Positions 1-12,817 of a DNA stretch of 64,000 nucleotides are shown piece after piece. Both the position numbers and the translations under genes were made by a program. This DNA is from Calycina herbarum (lineage: Eukaryota > Ascomycota > Leotiomycetes > Helotiales > Pezizellaceae). Position 1 is the stretch's first letter. Every line of letters begins with the position of its first letter. Location: the NCBI GenBank assembly GCA_001414485.1, contig LLEY01000044.1:124001-188000 (forward strand), given 5' to 3'. The notes beneath the pieces are model-generated. The model worked only from the letters and a program-made list of their open reading frames with translations. It was not told the DNA's origin and searched no databases.

Positions 1-3000
1 CGAGAAAGAAATAAATTAATACTACTATTTAATAATAGATAGTCTTAACCGATTAGATTAAACTTATAGATAAGAAGCTTAAAGTACGAGGATATAGAAC
101 CTAGATTAAAAATAACAAAGGAATTAGTAGTATATAAGATACTAATAATAATAGAGATCTACTTCTTAAAGAATATTATAATATATAATTAGTAATAGAA
201 TCTAAGTAACCTCTTTAAGTAGAATACGAATTACTACTATTGACTAGTTCTTTAGAGATATTAGACTTATCTTCTAGTTTAGAAGAAGAAATAAAAAATA
301 AAGACCTTAAAGTTAGAGAAACTTAAGCTTTTCTTAGAACCTTTAAATAAGGAAATCGATAAGTATATATTAATAACTAGAAACTAGACTTCTAAAGTCC
401 TTATATAATATAAGGAGTTAACCTAACTATCTTAATAATATATATAGTTATAAGTAATAACTCTAAAATAATAACTCTAGTTAGCTTAATTACTAGATAG
501 AAAACTATTAAAGAGAAAGAACTAGAACATAAACAACAACCTATTAAAAAACCTAGCTACTCTAAAGTAGAGGATATATAAAGAATATATAATATTTTAG
601 ATAAAATCAGTATATAGATATAGTAAGTTCTAATAGGATTTAAGAGACGAATTAAAACCTCTTTTCTTAGAACACTATCTAAAGATGTTATACTAGAGGA
701 ATTTAAGTAATATATCGTAGTTACGTTAATTAGAAATAATAGGCTAGTATTTAGAAAATATAACTTATAATAACTGTTTAGTATACTATTCTAGGAGTAA
801 AGAGAGCTTGATATAACTAGATAGGCTAAAATAGAACTAGAAGAATTATACTATCTATTAACAGAAGAACTATAGTTTATAGAAACAATTTAAGAAATAA
901 TAGTATAATAAATATAATATAAACTAAGTCTAACCTTAGATTAGTTATTATTAAAACGATTTAAAGGAATTTTACTAGAACCTATTAAAACAGTAGAATA
1001 TTATTAGATATATAAGATAGCTTTATCTAATAATAAAGAAGTAGTATTCTTTCCTTAGTCCTAGATTTAAGTAGTTAAGGAAAAGAATTTAAAAGACTAT
1101 ATATTTAAGGTTTATTATATAAAACTAGAGATAAGTATACTAGAGACTACTTTAGATTATCTATATATAGAAGAACTATAGTCTATAAAAGCTATTTTAG
1201 AAACTAGTTATAAATAGATCTAATATAATTATAAATAAATACTAAAGCGATTTATAAAAGGAATTCCTAAAACTATAGAAATCGTAGAATATAGATTAGT
1301 ATATAAGGTAGTATATACTAATAAGGAAAGAGTAAGATTCTTTCTATAGTATAAGAATAAGAAAAGAAAGAATTATAATTAAGAAAATTAATCTTTTAAA
1401 GTCTAATATATTAAAGTAAAATTAAACACTACTTTAAGAGAAAGATAGTTAGTAATAACTATAGAAATAAGAGAGAAAAAGTTATAAGTTATAATAGACT
1501 TAGGAGTAATAAGTAACTTTATCTCTCTAATAACTTAGAAGAAGCTAAACGTTCTAATTAAAAGGATAAGACTATATTAGCTAAGAGTAGTTAATAGAAC
1601 AGATGTTATATATTAAAATAGGATTATTAATTAGTAAACTATTCTAATAAAAGTTAATATTAAAGAATACTACTTAGATATATAATTCGATATTATTAAA
1701 ATAGAAAGTAAGGAAGTAATACTTAGTATACTATAGATTTAAGAATATAATCTAGAAATTAACTAAAAAGCTAGAATAATAACTTTTAGTTAATATAAAT
1801 ACATAGGTTCGCGTTTATAACTTTAAAGCTAGAATAAGATTAGTACTACCTCTTCTAAAGTATTAGAACACCTTACCTAAGGTCTTCTACAGGTTAGTAA
1901 GAAAGCTAATAACGAAATACCTATATAGTATAGAGAATTTAAGGCTTTGTTTAAAAACCTAGAAGACTTACGAGCTTTACTAGAATATCGCTTATAAGAT
2001 TATAAGATTAAATTAAAAGAGGGTTATTACTTCTTAAAGTAGAAGCTTCAGTTATATAACTAGAAAAGCCTATAGAGAATAGAAAGTTATATAAAGGAAG
2101 GTATTAAGAAGAGATATATTAGAAGATCTAAGTTACTAATTACCTTAAATATACTTATTATTAAGAAAAAAGACAACCTAGAAAGGAGAGTATACGTTGA
2201 TTACTAAGAAGTAAATTATACTATAGTTAAGGACGCTTATCCGCTACTACCTAGCTAATACTTATAGAACAAGTTAGGTAAGGTAGTACGATTTATAAAA
2301 CTAGATTAACGAAACACTTATAGACTTATATAAATAAAAGTCGAAGACGAATAGAAGATAGTATTCGTCTTACTATCAAGCTTTTATAAATATATAGTTA
2401 TACTATTTAGACTTTATAATATACTAGCTATATATTAGAGATAAAATAATAATATTTTAAGAGATCTTCTAAGAGTAATAGTAATCTATTACTTAGATAA
2501 TATCTTAATCTTCTTAGAAAAAGAAGAAGAATATAAAGGATATATTAGAGAGGTTTTATAATAACTTATAAAAGTAAACTCTTAGTTAAAACTCTTAAAA
2601 TATAAGTTTAGAGTAACTTAGACACTTTTCCTAGAATAGGTATTTAGTCTAGAAAAAATAGAAATAGATCTAGTAAAGATCTAAGACATCTTAAACTAGA
2701 AGTTACTAGAGAATATAAAAGATATATAGTCCTTTCTTAGATTTATAAACTTCTACTATTTATTTATATAAGACTATATAAAGATTACTAAACTAATAAT
2801 AGTACTAGTTAAGAAAGCTATTAAATTTATTTAAAATAAATAAGCTAAGAACGCTTTTTAAAAGATTAAAGCAAGGTTTATAGAAAAACCTATTCTATAT
2901 AACTTTAATATAGAAAAACTAAGTATAATTAAAATAAATACCTTAAATATATTAATAGATACGATTTACTTATAACTAAATAGAAAAGAAAAACTTATAT

Positions 3001-3840
3001 CTATTATATATTATTCTAAAATATTTAACTTAGTATAATAAAACTATAGTATCTTTAATAAAGAATTACTTACTATAGTATTAGCCTTAGAATACTAGAG
3101 AATCTATTTATAGCTAGTAAAATACTAAGTTACGATTCTATCTAACTATAAGAACTTTAAGATATTTATAATAATTAAAGAACTTATAACTAAATAGTTA
3201 GCTAGATAGGTAGAAATATTAGAAGGATTTAATATTATTATTTAATATATAAAAGAGACGTTAAATACTTAAGCTAATACTCTTAGCTAGAAACCTAGAT
3301 ATAAGAGAAATAAAGAGTATAAGAAGATTACGATTTAAAAAACTCTTAAGAATAGAGACTTAGTATCTACTATATACGAAATAATAGTAATAAACGATAT
3401 CTAGATAAATAAAATTTAGAATATATACGAAGGTTATAACTAGTATATAAAAGGGAAATTATAAGTCCTTAGCTTAAATATAAAAGAATTTATATAAGAA
3501 TACTATATTACGTCTACTTATAGCTACTAAGGAATTTATAGAACTCTCTAGAGAATAAGATAATACTACTATATTAATCAGTTATCTACGATAGTTAAGG
3601 AGGTAATAGTAGAATATAATACCTATACTAGGAATAAGACTTCTTATTATACTACTTATAAATAGATAAATACTACTCTAATACTATAGATACCTTAGAA
3701 ATTAATATTTATAGATTTTATTATTAAGTTACTAAAATCTAAAGATCTAATAATAGGAGTTAAGTATAACGTAATCCTAGTTATTATAAAATAACTTATA
3801 AAGTATATAATTCTAATAGTATATATAGAGTTAAGTATAG
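1..3840 (+). mobile_element. Ty3/gypsy element E1, 5' part (gag end, protease, RT, RNase H, integrase start), RIP-degraded
   Basis: Left part of a chromodomain Ty3/gypsy retrotransposon; its 5' LTR and gag start lie outside the window. The translation shows, in order, a protease-like stretch (about 1.48-1.75 kb), an RT with the KKD...VDYQEVN block near 2.17 kb and the palm motif YLDN at 2490-2501 (family: YLDD, so the last Asp codon is mutated), then an RNase H (about 2.88-3.3 kb), and an integrase starting near 3.5 kb. Stops are almost all TAG or TAA where the family has Gln or Trp. The frame stops inside the integrase core, where E2 is inserted; it resumes at 10627. Not functional. Comparison with E2 suggests the element began about 1.5 kb left of the window. 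Confidence 0.9.
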
Positions 3841-4303
3841 TGTTACGAATTATAGTATACGTAGTAAGTAGTTTAGACAGCGTTCTAATAGGATAAGGTA
3901 TAATATCTAGGAATAGAAGGTAATACAGGAGGAAATTAGTAATACGAAGGGTATTTAGGGATTTCAGGATCTCACTGTTATAGTAATGTTAGAAGTCACG
4001 TACGGTTATATAACGTAATCGCCTATATCGCTCTGATCGCCTTAATCGCGAGCAACGCGAGCGACGCGAGCGATATAAGTAATGTAATTAGGATGAAGGT
4101 TCTATATAAGACTAGTATATCTGCTATTAGATAGGAGCTTTATACTTAACTTTAGTTATTAATCTTATTATCTTATTTAATATCTTTAATATAAGTAACA
4201 AGTTCACTTCTAAGTAAACAATCTATTATATCTATACTTCTTACCTATATACTAACCTTTAAGACTTAGTTACCTTTGTTTAGTTTATTTAAGTTTCGTT
4301 ATA
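3841..4303 (+). repeat. E2 5' LTR (463 bp)
   Basis: Begins TGTTACGAATTATAG and ends TTTCGTTATA. It holds a GCGA/TCGC-rich tract (about 4020-4074), a TATA-like box in TCTATATAAGAC (about 4101-4112) and, further downstream, ACTTCTAAGT (4206-4215), which is complementary to sequence just after the LTR. The matching 3' copy is at 10159-10621. Confidence 0.93.
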
Positions 4304-4337
4304 CTTTAAGTACCTGCTTAGAAGTACTACTGATATA

Positions 4338-5900
4338 ATGTCGAAAACTATACTATCTTCGAGTTTAACCTCTATACCGCCTCTAGTACTAATAATACTA
4401 GTAGTACCAGTTACTACTATTAGGAAGGAAGTAAAATTACTAGTATCTAAAACGTTTAACAGCTCTCTAGAGAAGCTTGCTAAATTTATTATAAAAGCTT
4501 TAATATACTTAAACTTTTATTTAATATAGTTTACTTATAAAACTAATTAAGTTATATAGCTTACTACCTATCTTAAAGGAGTAGTATATAACTAGATAGA
4601 GCTATATTTAGAGGATTTTTAGAAAAATAAAACATTAAATAGAAGAGTATTAAACCTTATAAGTAAAAGCACTTAAGGATTGTTTTTAACCGTCGCTAGA
4701 TTTAAGAAAGGAATTAACTAGGCGTTTATAGATGTGGATTTAAAGAAAAAAGCAGTATAGACTTTATACAGCCTCTAATAAAAGAGGTCAGCAGCTAAAT
4801 ACACGTTAATATTCTAATAATACTCTATACGTCTTAGCTAGAATAATAAAGCCTTACGTAAGTAGTACTATAGAGGATTAAAGAATAGTATTAAGAATAA
4901 ACTAGCTAGGGATAACTTCTTAGATATACTTAATAAGTTAACTAATAATATAATTAAAATCGATAATTAGAATTATAAGAGAAGTTTAGAGAAAAAGAGT
5001 AGTTATAGACATTGATATTAGGGAAAAGGTAGGAAAAAAGACTATAGAGAACCTATAGAAATTAATACTACTTAGAAGTGTTAGATATAGGGAAAAGGAA
5101 CTTAAGATAGAGATCTACTAAAGAAAGGACTTTCTTAGAAAGAGCGAGATCGTTGTCACGAGTAGAACTTATATTATAACTATAGTCTTACTAGCTATAA
5201 AGCAAATAAGTATAGTAAGAAGAAAGACTTAAAAGAGAAACAAGCTAATACTACTATCTAAAAAGAAGTAGCTTTATTAGAAAGAATCAAACTTATAGAC
5301 GAAGAACTCGAAGCTAGAAGATATAGTATATAAATTAAAATAAATACCTTAGATATATTAGCAGGTGCTATATATCTATAGTTAAACGAAGGAATCGAAA
5401 TCTAAGATAGTAAGGTATAAGACACTAATAATAGTAGGAATCTACTTCTTAAAGAGTATTATAATATATAATTAGAAATAGAATACGAATTCCCTCTTTA
5501 ATTAGAATACGAATTACTACTATTAATAAGTTTATTAGAGTTATTAGAATTAGAATCTAATTTATTAGAAATAAATCTAAGAATATATAAGCTTAAATAA
5601 GGCGAGATATAGGCATTTATTAAAACCTTTAAGAGAAGAAATAGATAGGTATATATAAAATACTAGAAACCTGATTTCTAGAGTCTATATTCTACTTAAG
5701 GAATTAACCTTACTATTTTAACTACTTATAAAATAGTTTAGAATAAGAGAGACAGAATAATATTAGTAAGCCTTATTACTAGAAGGGAAACTATCGAATT
5801 TAAAGAACCTAGACTAGAATAAGTAGTATTTAGTAAGCTATCTAGTATACCTAAGATAGGAGATATTTAGATAGTCGTAGATCTTTAAGAAGAAACTAGC
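4338..5900 (+). pseudogene. E2 gag, inactivated
   Basis: Starts at ATG 4338 (63 codons to the first stop) and continues beyond as the same gag-like frame broken by stops. A segment resembling the retrotransposon gag domain (YLKGVVYNQ..., about 4.57-4.6 kb) is followed by a Lys/Arg-rich tract. A vestigial CCHC zinc knuckle lies at about 5167-5215, where the ligand positions read Tyr instead of Cys or His. The end coordinate is approximate, because gag runs without an obvious border into the linker before the protease. The open 63-codon start is a residue of gag, not an independent small gene. Confidence 0.75.
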
Positions 5901-6199
5901 TTATAGTAATAGTAGGGGCTTAATAACTTTATAGGACGCTCTAAACCTAGTTTTTTAGGTACGCTACTTAATAATAAGGAAGCTATACTAGAAATAGAAG
6001 GCTAGTATACTATAGTTGCTTTAGTTAGAAAAGTTAGAGTAATATTTTAAGAATTAGAAAGTAGAAAATTATTTAGTATAATCTTCTAAGAAACGAATAA
6101 ATATAATATAGACTAAGAAACGGAGTTAGTTTAGAGAGAACTCTATTAACTAATAGTTAGAGAGCTAAACGCTACCTCTAGAGAAAGTTAGTTAGTTAT

Positions 6200-9100
6200 A
6201 ACTACGAAAATAAAGGGAAAGGAACTTCGAGTTATAATTAACTTAGGAGTAATAGGTAATTTCCTCTCTCTAATAGCTTTAAAAAAGCTAAACGTTCTAA
6301 TTAAGAAGATGAAACTATACTGCTTAGAGGTAGTCGACGGAATAGACGTTACCTACTAGGATAGGATTATTAATTAGTAAACTATTCTAATAAAAGTTAA
6401 TATTAAAGAATATTATTTAGATATATAATTTAATATTATTAAAATAGAAAGTAAGGAAGCGATACTTAGTATACTATAGATTTAGAAATATAATCTAGAT
6501 ATTAATTAGAAAGCCTAAATAATAACCTTTAGTTAATATAATTATATAAGATCGTAATTATAACTATAAGGCTAGAACGAGGTTAGCGCTACCTCTTCTA
6601 AGACGCTAGGACACCTTGCCTAGGGTCCTCTACAGGTTAGTAAGAAAGCTGATAAAGAAATACCTATATAGTATAGAGAATTTAGAGCTTTGTTTAAGAA
6701 CTTAGAAGACTTATAAGCTTTGTTAGAACATTACTTATAGGATTATAAGATTAAATTAAAAGAGGGTTATTACCTCTTAAAGTAGAAGCTTTAGTTATAT
6801 AACTAGAAAAGTCTATAGAGAATAGAAAGTTATATAAAGGAAGGTATTAAGAAAGGATATATTAGAAAATCTAAGTTACTAATTACCTTAAATATACTTA
6901 TTATTAAGAAGAAAGATAATCTAGATAGAAGAGTATATATTAATTACTAAGAAGTAAATTATACTATAGTTAAGGACGCTTATCTGCTACTACTTAGCTA
7001 ATACTTATAAGATAAGTTAGGTAAGATAGTACGATTTATGAAATTAGATTAATAAAACGTTTATAGACTTATATAAATAAAAACCAGAGATAAATAGAAG
7101 ATAGTATTTGCTTTACTATAAAGCCTTTATAAATATATAGTTATACTATTTAGACTTTATAATATACTAGTTATATATTAGAGATAAAATAATAATATTT
7201 TAGAAGATCTTCTAAGAGTAATAGTAATTTATTACCTAGATAATATTTTAATCTTTTTAGAAAAAGAAAAAGAGTATAAGAGATATATTAGAGAAGTTTT
7301 ATAACAACTTATAAAAGTAAACTCTTAGTTAAAACTCTTAAAATATAAGTTTAAAGTAACTTAGACACTTTTCCTAAGATAGGTATTTAGCTTAGAGAAA
7401 ATAGAAATAGATCTAGTAAAGATCTAAGATATCTTAAACTAGAAATCTCTAGAGAATATAAAAGATATATAGTCCTTTCTTAGATTTATAAACTTTTACT
7501 ATCTATTTATATAAGACTATATAAAGATTACTAAACTAATAATAATACTAGTTAAAAAAGCTATTAAAATTTATTTAAAATAAATAAGCTAAGAATACTT
7601 TTTAAAAGATTAAAATAAGGTTTATAGAAAAACCTATTCTATATAACTTTAATATAGAAAAACTAAGTATAATTAAAATAGACGCCTTAGATATATTAGT
7701 AGGTACGATTTACCTATAACTAAATAAAAAGAGAAAACTTATATTTATTATATATTATTCTAAAATATTTAACCTAGTATAATAAAACTATAGTATATTT
7801 AATAAGGAGTTACTTACTATAGTATTAGCTTTAGAATACTAGAGAATTTATTTATAGCTAGTAAAACACCTAGTTATAGTCTTATCTAACTATAAGAATC
7901 TTAGGATATTTATAATAACTAAGGAACTTATAATAAAATAATTAGCTAGATAGTCAGAGATATTAGAAGGATTTAATATTATTATTTAATATATAAAGAG
8001 AACGTTAAATACTTAAGCTAATACTCTTAGCTAAAAACCTAGATATAAGGGAAATAAAGAGTATAAAAGGATTATAATCTTAAAAACTCTTAAAAATAGA
8101 GACTTAGTATCTACTATATATGAAATTATAGTAATAAACGATATTTAGATAAATAAAATTTAAAATATATATAAAGGTTATAACTAGTATATAAAAGGGA
8201 AATTATAGGTCCCTAGCTTATATATAAGGGAATTTATATAAGAATACTATACTATACCTACTTATAGCTACTAAGGAATTCGTAGAACCTTCTAGAGAAT
8301 AAGATAATACTACTATATTAATTAGTTATCTACGATAGTTAAGGAGGTAATAGTAGAATATAATACCTATACTAGGAATAAAGCTTCTTACTATACTTCT
8401 TATAAATAGATAAACACTACTCTAATACTATAAATACCTTAGAAATTAATATCTATAAATTTTATTATTAAACTATTAAAATCTAAAGATCTAATAATAG
8501 AAGTTAAGTATAACTTAATCCTAGTTATTATAGAACAACTTATGAAATATATAATTTTAGTAGTATATATAGAGTTAAGTATAGCTAAGGAATTAGTATT
8601 CGTATTCCTTAGAGAAGTAGTCTTAAGATATAGACTATCTAAAGAAATACTCTTAAATAGAGATAAACTTTTTACCTTAAAATTTTAGATCGCTCTTATA
8701 AAACGATTAGGTACGAAGAGAAAGCTCTTTATAGTCTTTTACTCTTAAATAAATAGAGGAAACGAACATATAAACTAAGTAGTAGAAACATACCTTTATT
8801 ATTATATAAACTACTAGTAAAACAACTAAGTAGAACTACTGCTCTTAGTATAGTTTACTTATAATAGTTTAGTAATAGAAATAATACTTATTATACTATT
8901 CTACACTAACTTTAGATATAAATTATTAGTATATTAAGAACTACTATCTACGACTATTAATAACTAGCTTACTTATATTTAGGTCTTAAAAATTAAGAGG
9001 TTATATAAGGAACTTATAAAAGATTTATAGTTTATTATAGAAAGAAACATATACTACTATAATAAACGACGTAGTTAGAAGCTAATATTAAAAGAGAGAG

Positions 9101-9500
9101 ATAAAGTCTACTTAGTATAGAAAAATATTAATATAAAAAGACTAAGTAATAAACTAGATTATAAAAAACTTAGACTATTTAAAATTAAGTAAGTTAAGAG
9201 ACCTTTAAATTATAAATTAGTATTATTAAAGATAATAAATATTTACCTAGTATTCTATATATCCTTACTTAAACTAGTACTACTAGGAGTACTACTAGCT
9301 CTATTTATAGAAATTTAACTAGTAAACCTAAATACTAAGTATAAAGTTAAGAGGATTCTTAACTATAAACTAGTTAGAGGACAAGTTAAGTATTTAATTA
9401 AATAGTTAGGTTACCTATACTTAGAAAACACTTAAGAGCTAAAAAGTAATCTTAACTATTACTTAGAAGAACTTTAGAAGTTCTACTACTAAAACCTAGG
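6200..9500 (+). pseudogene. E2 pol (protease, RT, RNase H, integrase, chromodomain), inactivated
   Basis: The protease-like block VIINLGVIGNFLS is near 6.23 kb, with Asn where the catalytic Asp is expected. The RT has YLDN at 7233-7244. The RNase H begins near 7.67 kb with EIDALD-like sequence. The integrase zinc region (about 8.24-8.4 kb) and core (ISINFI... about 8.45 kb; NRDKLF about 8.66 kb) precede a chromodomain (about 9.35-9.5 kb; VKRILNYKLVRGQVKYLIK). Chromodomains of such elements are known to steer integration to heterochromatin. Dozens of stops exclude function. Confidence 0.88.
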
Positions 9501-9589
9501 GTTACCTACATCTTATAGTTAGAAGGAAAAGCCTTAAGAAAAGCTAAATTAAGAGTTAGCTTATTAATAAAAGCGGGGTCGCTAGAAGA

Positions 9590-10130
9590 AGAAGGGGCCG
9601 CTAGCTAAGTAATCTCTAATTCCCTCTCTTCTTTCTCCTTCTCTACTCTTTCTTTCTTATTAGCTTTATTAAGCTCTTATAGGTTAGTAAGACTACGACG
9701 GAGTATCTCTTACTCCTACTCCGCTAGAAAGCGTTATTGTTTTCGTAGGTGAAGGATCTTCTATATAGCTTCTTCTTAAATCTTATAAGCTGTTTCTTCC
9801 TTCTATTATAACCGCTGCTTCTAAGTATTAATAGATTCTTACTTGAAAATTAAAGGTATTCGGTTTTATAACTCAATATTATAAGATTTACTCTTTCTAG
9901 TATACTCGGAGTACTTAGAACTACTAGGAACGCTAATATATTAACGACTAGTTTTCGTATTTATATAGTAAGTATAAGGGATTATTTTATATCTTAAACG
10001 TTTGATTTAAAGAGCGTTAAGAGTTCTATATTATTTAAGCTTATTCTTTAAGAGAGGTGTTAATAGTATAATAGGAACTAGAGAGGCTGCTAGCCTCTTA
10101 ACGATATTTCTTAGGCTATACTTAAGTATA
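9590..10130 (-). pseudogene. Antisense coiled-coil reading frame between pol and 3' LTR of E2
   Basis: On the strand opposite to pol, a single frame of about 180 codons can be followed. It is broken only at TAG/TAA codons that look like former Gln. The N-terminal part reads LAASLVPIILLTPLL and later QYRTLNAL-like sequence. The C-terminal half is a charged, heptad-rich coiled coil ending in a Lys/Glu run (NKANKKERVEKEKEERE). The same frame occurs at the same place in E1, E3, E4 and E5, whereas the pol strand shows no comparable frame here. Function unknown; I recognise no family. Start codon unresolved. Confidence 0.6.
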
Positions 10131-10158
10131 GAGACACGCTAGTCTAAGAAGGGGATAG

Positions 10159-10621
10159 TATTATAAATCATAGTATACGTAGTAAGTAGTTTAGATAGCG
10201 TTCTAATAGGATAAGGTATAACATCTAGGAATAGAAGGTAATATAAGAGGAAATCAGTAATACAAAGAGTATTTAGAGATTTTAAGATCTTACTATTATA
10301 GTAATATTAGAAGTTATATACGGTTATATAATATAATCGCCTATATCGCTCTAATCGTCTTAATCGCGAGCGACGTAAGCGACGTAAGTAATGTAAGCGA
10401 TATAATTAGGATAAAGGTTCTATATAAGACTAGCACGTCTACTATTAGATAGGAGCTTTATACTTAACTTTAGTTATTAATCTTATTATCTTATTTAATA
10501 TCTTTAATATAAGTAACGAGTTCACTTCTAAGTGAACACTCTATCGTGTCTATACTTCTTACCTATATACTAACCTTCGAGACTTAGTTACCTTTGTTTA
10601 GTTTGTTTAAGTTTCGTTATA
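10159..10621 (+). repeat. E2 3' LTR (463 bp)
   Basis: Same length and layout as 3841-4303, but with different C-to-T and G-to-A changes (start reads TATTATAAATCATAG). Followed by the TSD TATAG and then by the resumed E1 integrase. Confidence 0.93.
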
Positions 10622-11599
10622 TATAGCTAAGGAATTAGTATTTATATTTCTTAAGAAAGTAGTCTTAAGACATAGACTATTTAAAGAAATACTCTTAAAT
10701 AAAGATAAGCTCTTTACCTTAAAATTTTAGATTACTCTTATAAAACGATTAAGTATAAAAAGAAAGCTTTCTATAGCTTTTTAATCTTAAATAAATAGAG
10801 GAAATAAACAGATAAATTAAATAGTTAAAACATACCTTCGTTATTATATAAACTACTAGTAAGATAACTAGGTAGAACTACTACTCTTAGTATAGTTTAC
10901 CTATAATAGTTTAGTAATAGAAATAACACTTATTATACTATTCTACGCTAACTTTAGATATAAATTATTAGTATATTAAGAACTACTATCTATAACTATT
11001 AATAACTAACTTACTTATATTTAAGTCTTAAAAATTAAAAGTCTATATAAGAAACTTATAAAGGATTTATAGTTTATAGCCGAAAGAAATATATACTACT
11101 ATAATAAACGACGTAGTTAGAAGCTAATACTAAAAGAGAGAGATAAAGTCTACTAAGTATAAAAGAATATTAATATAAAAAGACTAAGTAATAAACTAGA
11201 TTATAAAAAACTTAGACTATTTAAAATTAAATAAGTTAAGAGACTTTTAAATTATAAATTAGTATTACTAAGAATAATAAACATCTACCTAATATTCTAT
11301 ATATCTCTACTTAAACTAGTACTACCGAGAGTACTACTAGCTCTATTTATAGAAATTTAACTAGTTAATCTAAATACTAAATATAAAGTTAAAAGAATTC
11401 TTAATTATAAGATTATTAGAGGTAAGATTAAGTATTTAATTAAATAGTTAGATTACCTATACTTAGAGAATACTTAGAAACCTAGAAAAAACATTAACTA
11501 GTACTTAGAGGAACTTTAGAACTTCTATTATTAAAACCTAAGGTTGCCTATATTAGGTGATTAATAGAGAAGATCTTAAAGAAACTAGGATCGAGACCT

Positions 11600-12200
11600 A
11601 GGTCGAAAGCAGGGTTAGAAGCAGTAGAGGTAGAGTAGACAGCTAGCTTAGCAGCCTCCTCTCTCCTTTCCTTCTCTTCTTTTTCCTTTTCCTTCTTCTT
11701 CTTAGCCTTATCTAGCTTCTAAAGAGTACTAAGTCCTCGACGAAGTATCTATTATTCTCGCTTATCGAGAAGACGTTGCTATACTCGAAGATAGAGAACT
11801 TTTAATATTACTTCCTACTAGGCTTAAAAGGCCTTTTCTTAAGCCTAATAAGCTATCTCCTTCTCGACCTATAGACAGCGTTTCTATATATTAAGAGATT
11901 CCTATTTAAAAGTTAAGAGTATTCGATTTTACTCCTTAATATTATAAGTTTTACTCTTCCTAGTATACTCGGAATATTTCTTACTCTTAGTAATAGATAT
12001 ATATCAGCAGCTAGATATAGAAGTAAGATAGCGAGTATAAGAAGATATTTCAGATCCTACTTAATCGATATAGAGGGCGTTATTAATACGATTTTGTTTT
12101 AGTTTATCTTTTATAGATAGTGTTATTAAAAACATTATAGTAAGAGAGAGCTAATAGCTTTCTAATAGTATTTCTTAGGTCGTACTTAAGCGTAGAGATA
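11600..12200 (-). pseudogene. Antisense coiled-coil frame of E1
   Basis: Homologue of the frame at 9590-10130, on the minus strand, between the chromodomain and the LTR. It keeps the heptad-like middle and a long Lys/Glu tail (KAKKKKEKEKEEKERREEA). Interruptions are again Gln-type stops. It is more diverged from E2 than E3 is, in line with the different E1 LTR (440 bp). Confidence 0.55.
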
Positions 12201-12222
12201 CGCTAAGCTAAGAAGAGGATAG

Positions 12223-12662
12223 TATTACGAATTATATAAGAATATATAATAAGTAAAGACTAGGCAGTGTTCTAATAGGTTAAGTACTATTAGAAACTCT
12301 TATAAGTAAAAAGAGAGATTCTTAGACTAGCTAAGCAATCTATAGATTTCTTTTAGTAAGAAGTATTACGTAACCTAGTCACCTAAGTCGTCTAAGTCGC
12401 CTGTCGACTAAAGCGATTAGAGTAAGCGACTAGAGTAACTAGAATAGAAGACTATAGTTCTATATAAAGACTAGCACGTCTACTATTAAATAGAAGCTTC
12501 GTACTTAACTTTAGTTATTAATCTTATTATATTATTTAATATCTTTAATATAAGTAACGAGTTCACTTCTAAGTAAATAACCTAGCGTATCTATACTTCT
12601 TACTTATATACTAACCTTCGAGACTTAGTTATCTTTGTTTAGTTTGTTTAAGTTTCGTTATA
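12223..12662 (+). repeat. E1 3' LTR (440 bp)
   Basis: Begins TATTACGAATTATATAAG and ends TTTCGTTATA. The outer parts match the 463-bp LTRs of E2, but the central GCGA-rich part differs, so it is a related subfamily. Confidence 0.9.
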
Positions 12663-12817
12663 CTAAGATATATATATTTATAGTTATTATATACTTTATA
12701 GACTAATCGAATCTAATAAGGAAGCTCTTTTCGTTAAAGTTATAGAGGTTATTAGTAGTAATATAGAATTTCTCGATAATAGAGGTTAACTATAAGTAGA
12801 GTATAATATTAGCTTCT
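12663..12817 (-). mobile_element. Fot1/pogo-like transposon P0, internal fragment
   Basis: The minus-strand translation contains YNLYNFNEKSFLIRF, the region of the first catalytic Asp of Fot1/pogo transposases (family pattern NxDExG; here the Asp codon reads AAC, Asn). The fragment is bounded by the E1 LTR on the left and E3 on the right. It is contiguous with 19594-20158 once E3 is removed. Confidence 0.75.

Larger units (their letters stand above)
3841..10621 (+). mobile_element. Ty3/gypsy element E2, complete copy (6781 bp) nested in E1
   Basis: Full-length LTR retrotransposon with 463-bp direct LTRs (3841-4303 and 10159-10621) and a perfect 5-bp target duplication TATAG (3836-3840 and 10622-10626). 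Removing it rejoins E1's integrase frame, which proves the nesting. Internal order is gag, protease, RT, RNase H, integrase, chromodomain, antisense coiled-coil frame, 3' LTR. All frames carry many TAG/TAA stops. The TpA-rich composition with transition-type losses indicates RIP. The order of domains and the terminal chromodomain place it among the chromoviruses of Ty3/gypsy. Confidence 0.94.
10627..12662 (+). mobile_element. E1, 3' part: integrase remainder, chromodomain, antisense frame, 3' LTR
   Basis: Continues the E1 integrase after the E2 insertion (AKELVF-like block immediately after the TSD). The C-terminal integrase region and chromodomain are at about 11.39-11.55 kb. The antisense coiled-coil frame lies at about 11.6-12.2 kb on the minus strand. 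The 3' LTR is at 12223-12662. E1 itself sits in a minus-strand Fot1-like transposon (12663 onward). Its own TSD cannot be checked, because the 5' end is off-window. Confidence 0.88.

Noticed and set aside
4020..4074. GCGA-rich tract as a CRISPR-like or satellite array
   Set aside because: Units are 4-12 bp without spacers and the tract is part of an LTR; the window is fungal, where CRISPR is not expected.
4338..4529. 63-codon open frame as an independent small gene
   Set aside because: It is the start of gag in E2; the same protein start, with the same position behind the LTR, occurs in E3, and the frame continues past the stop.
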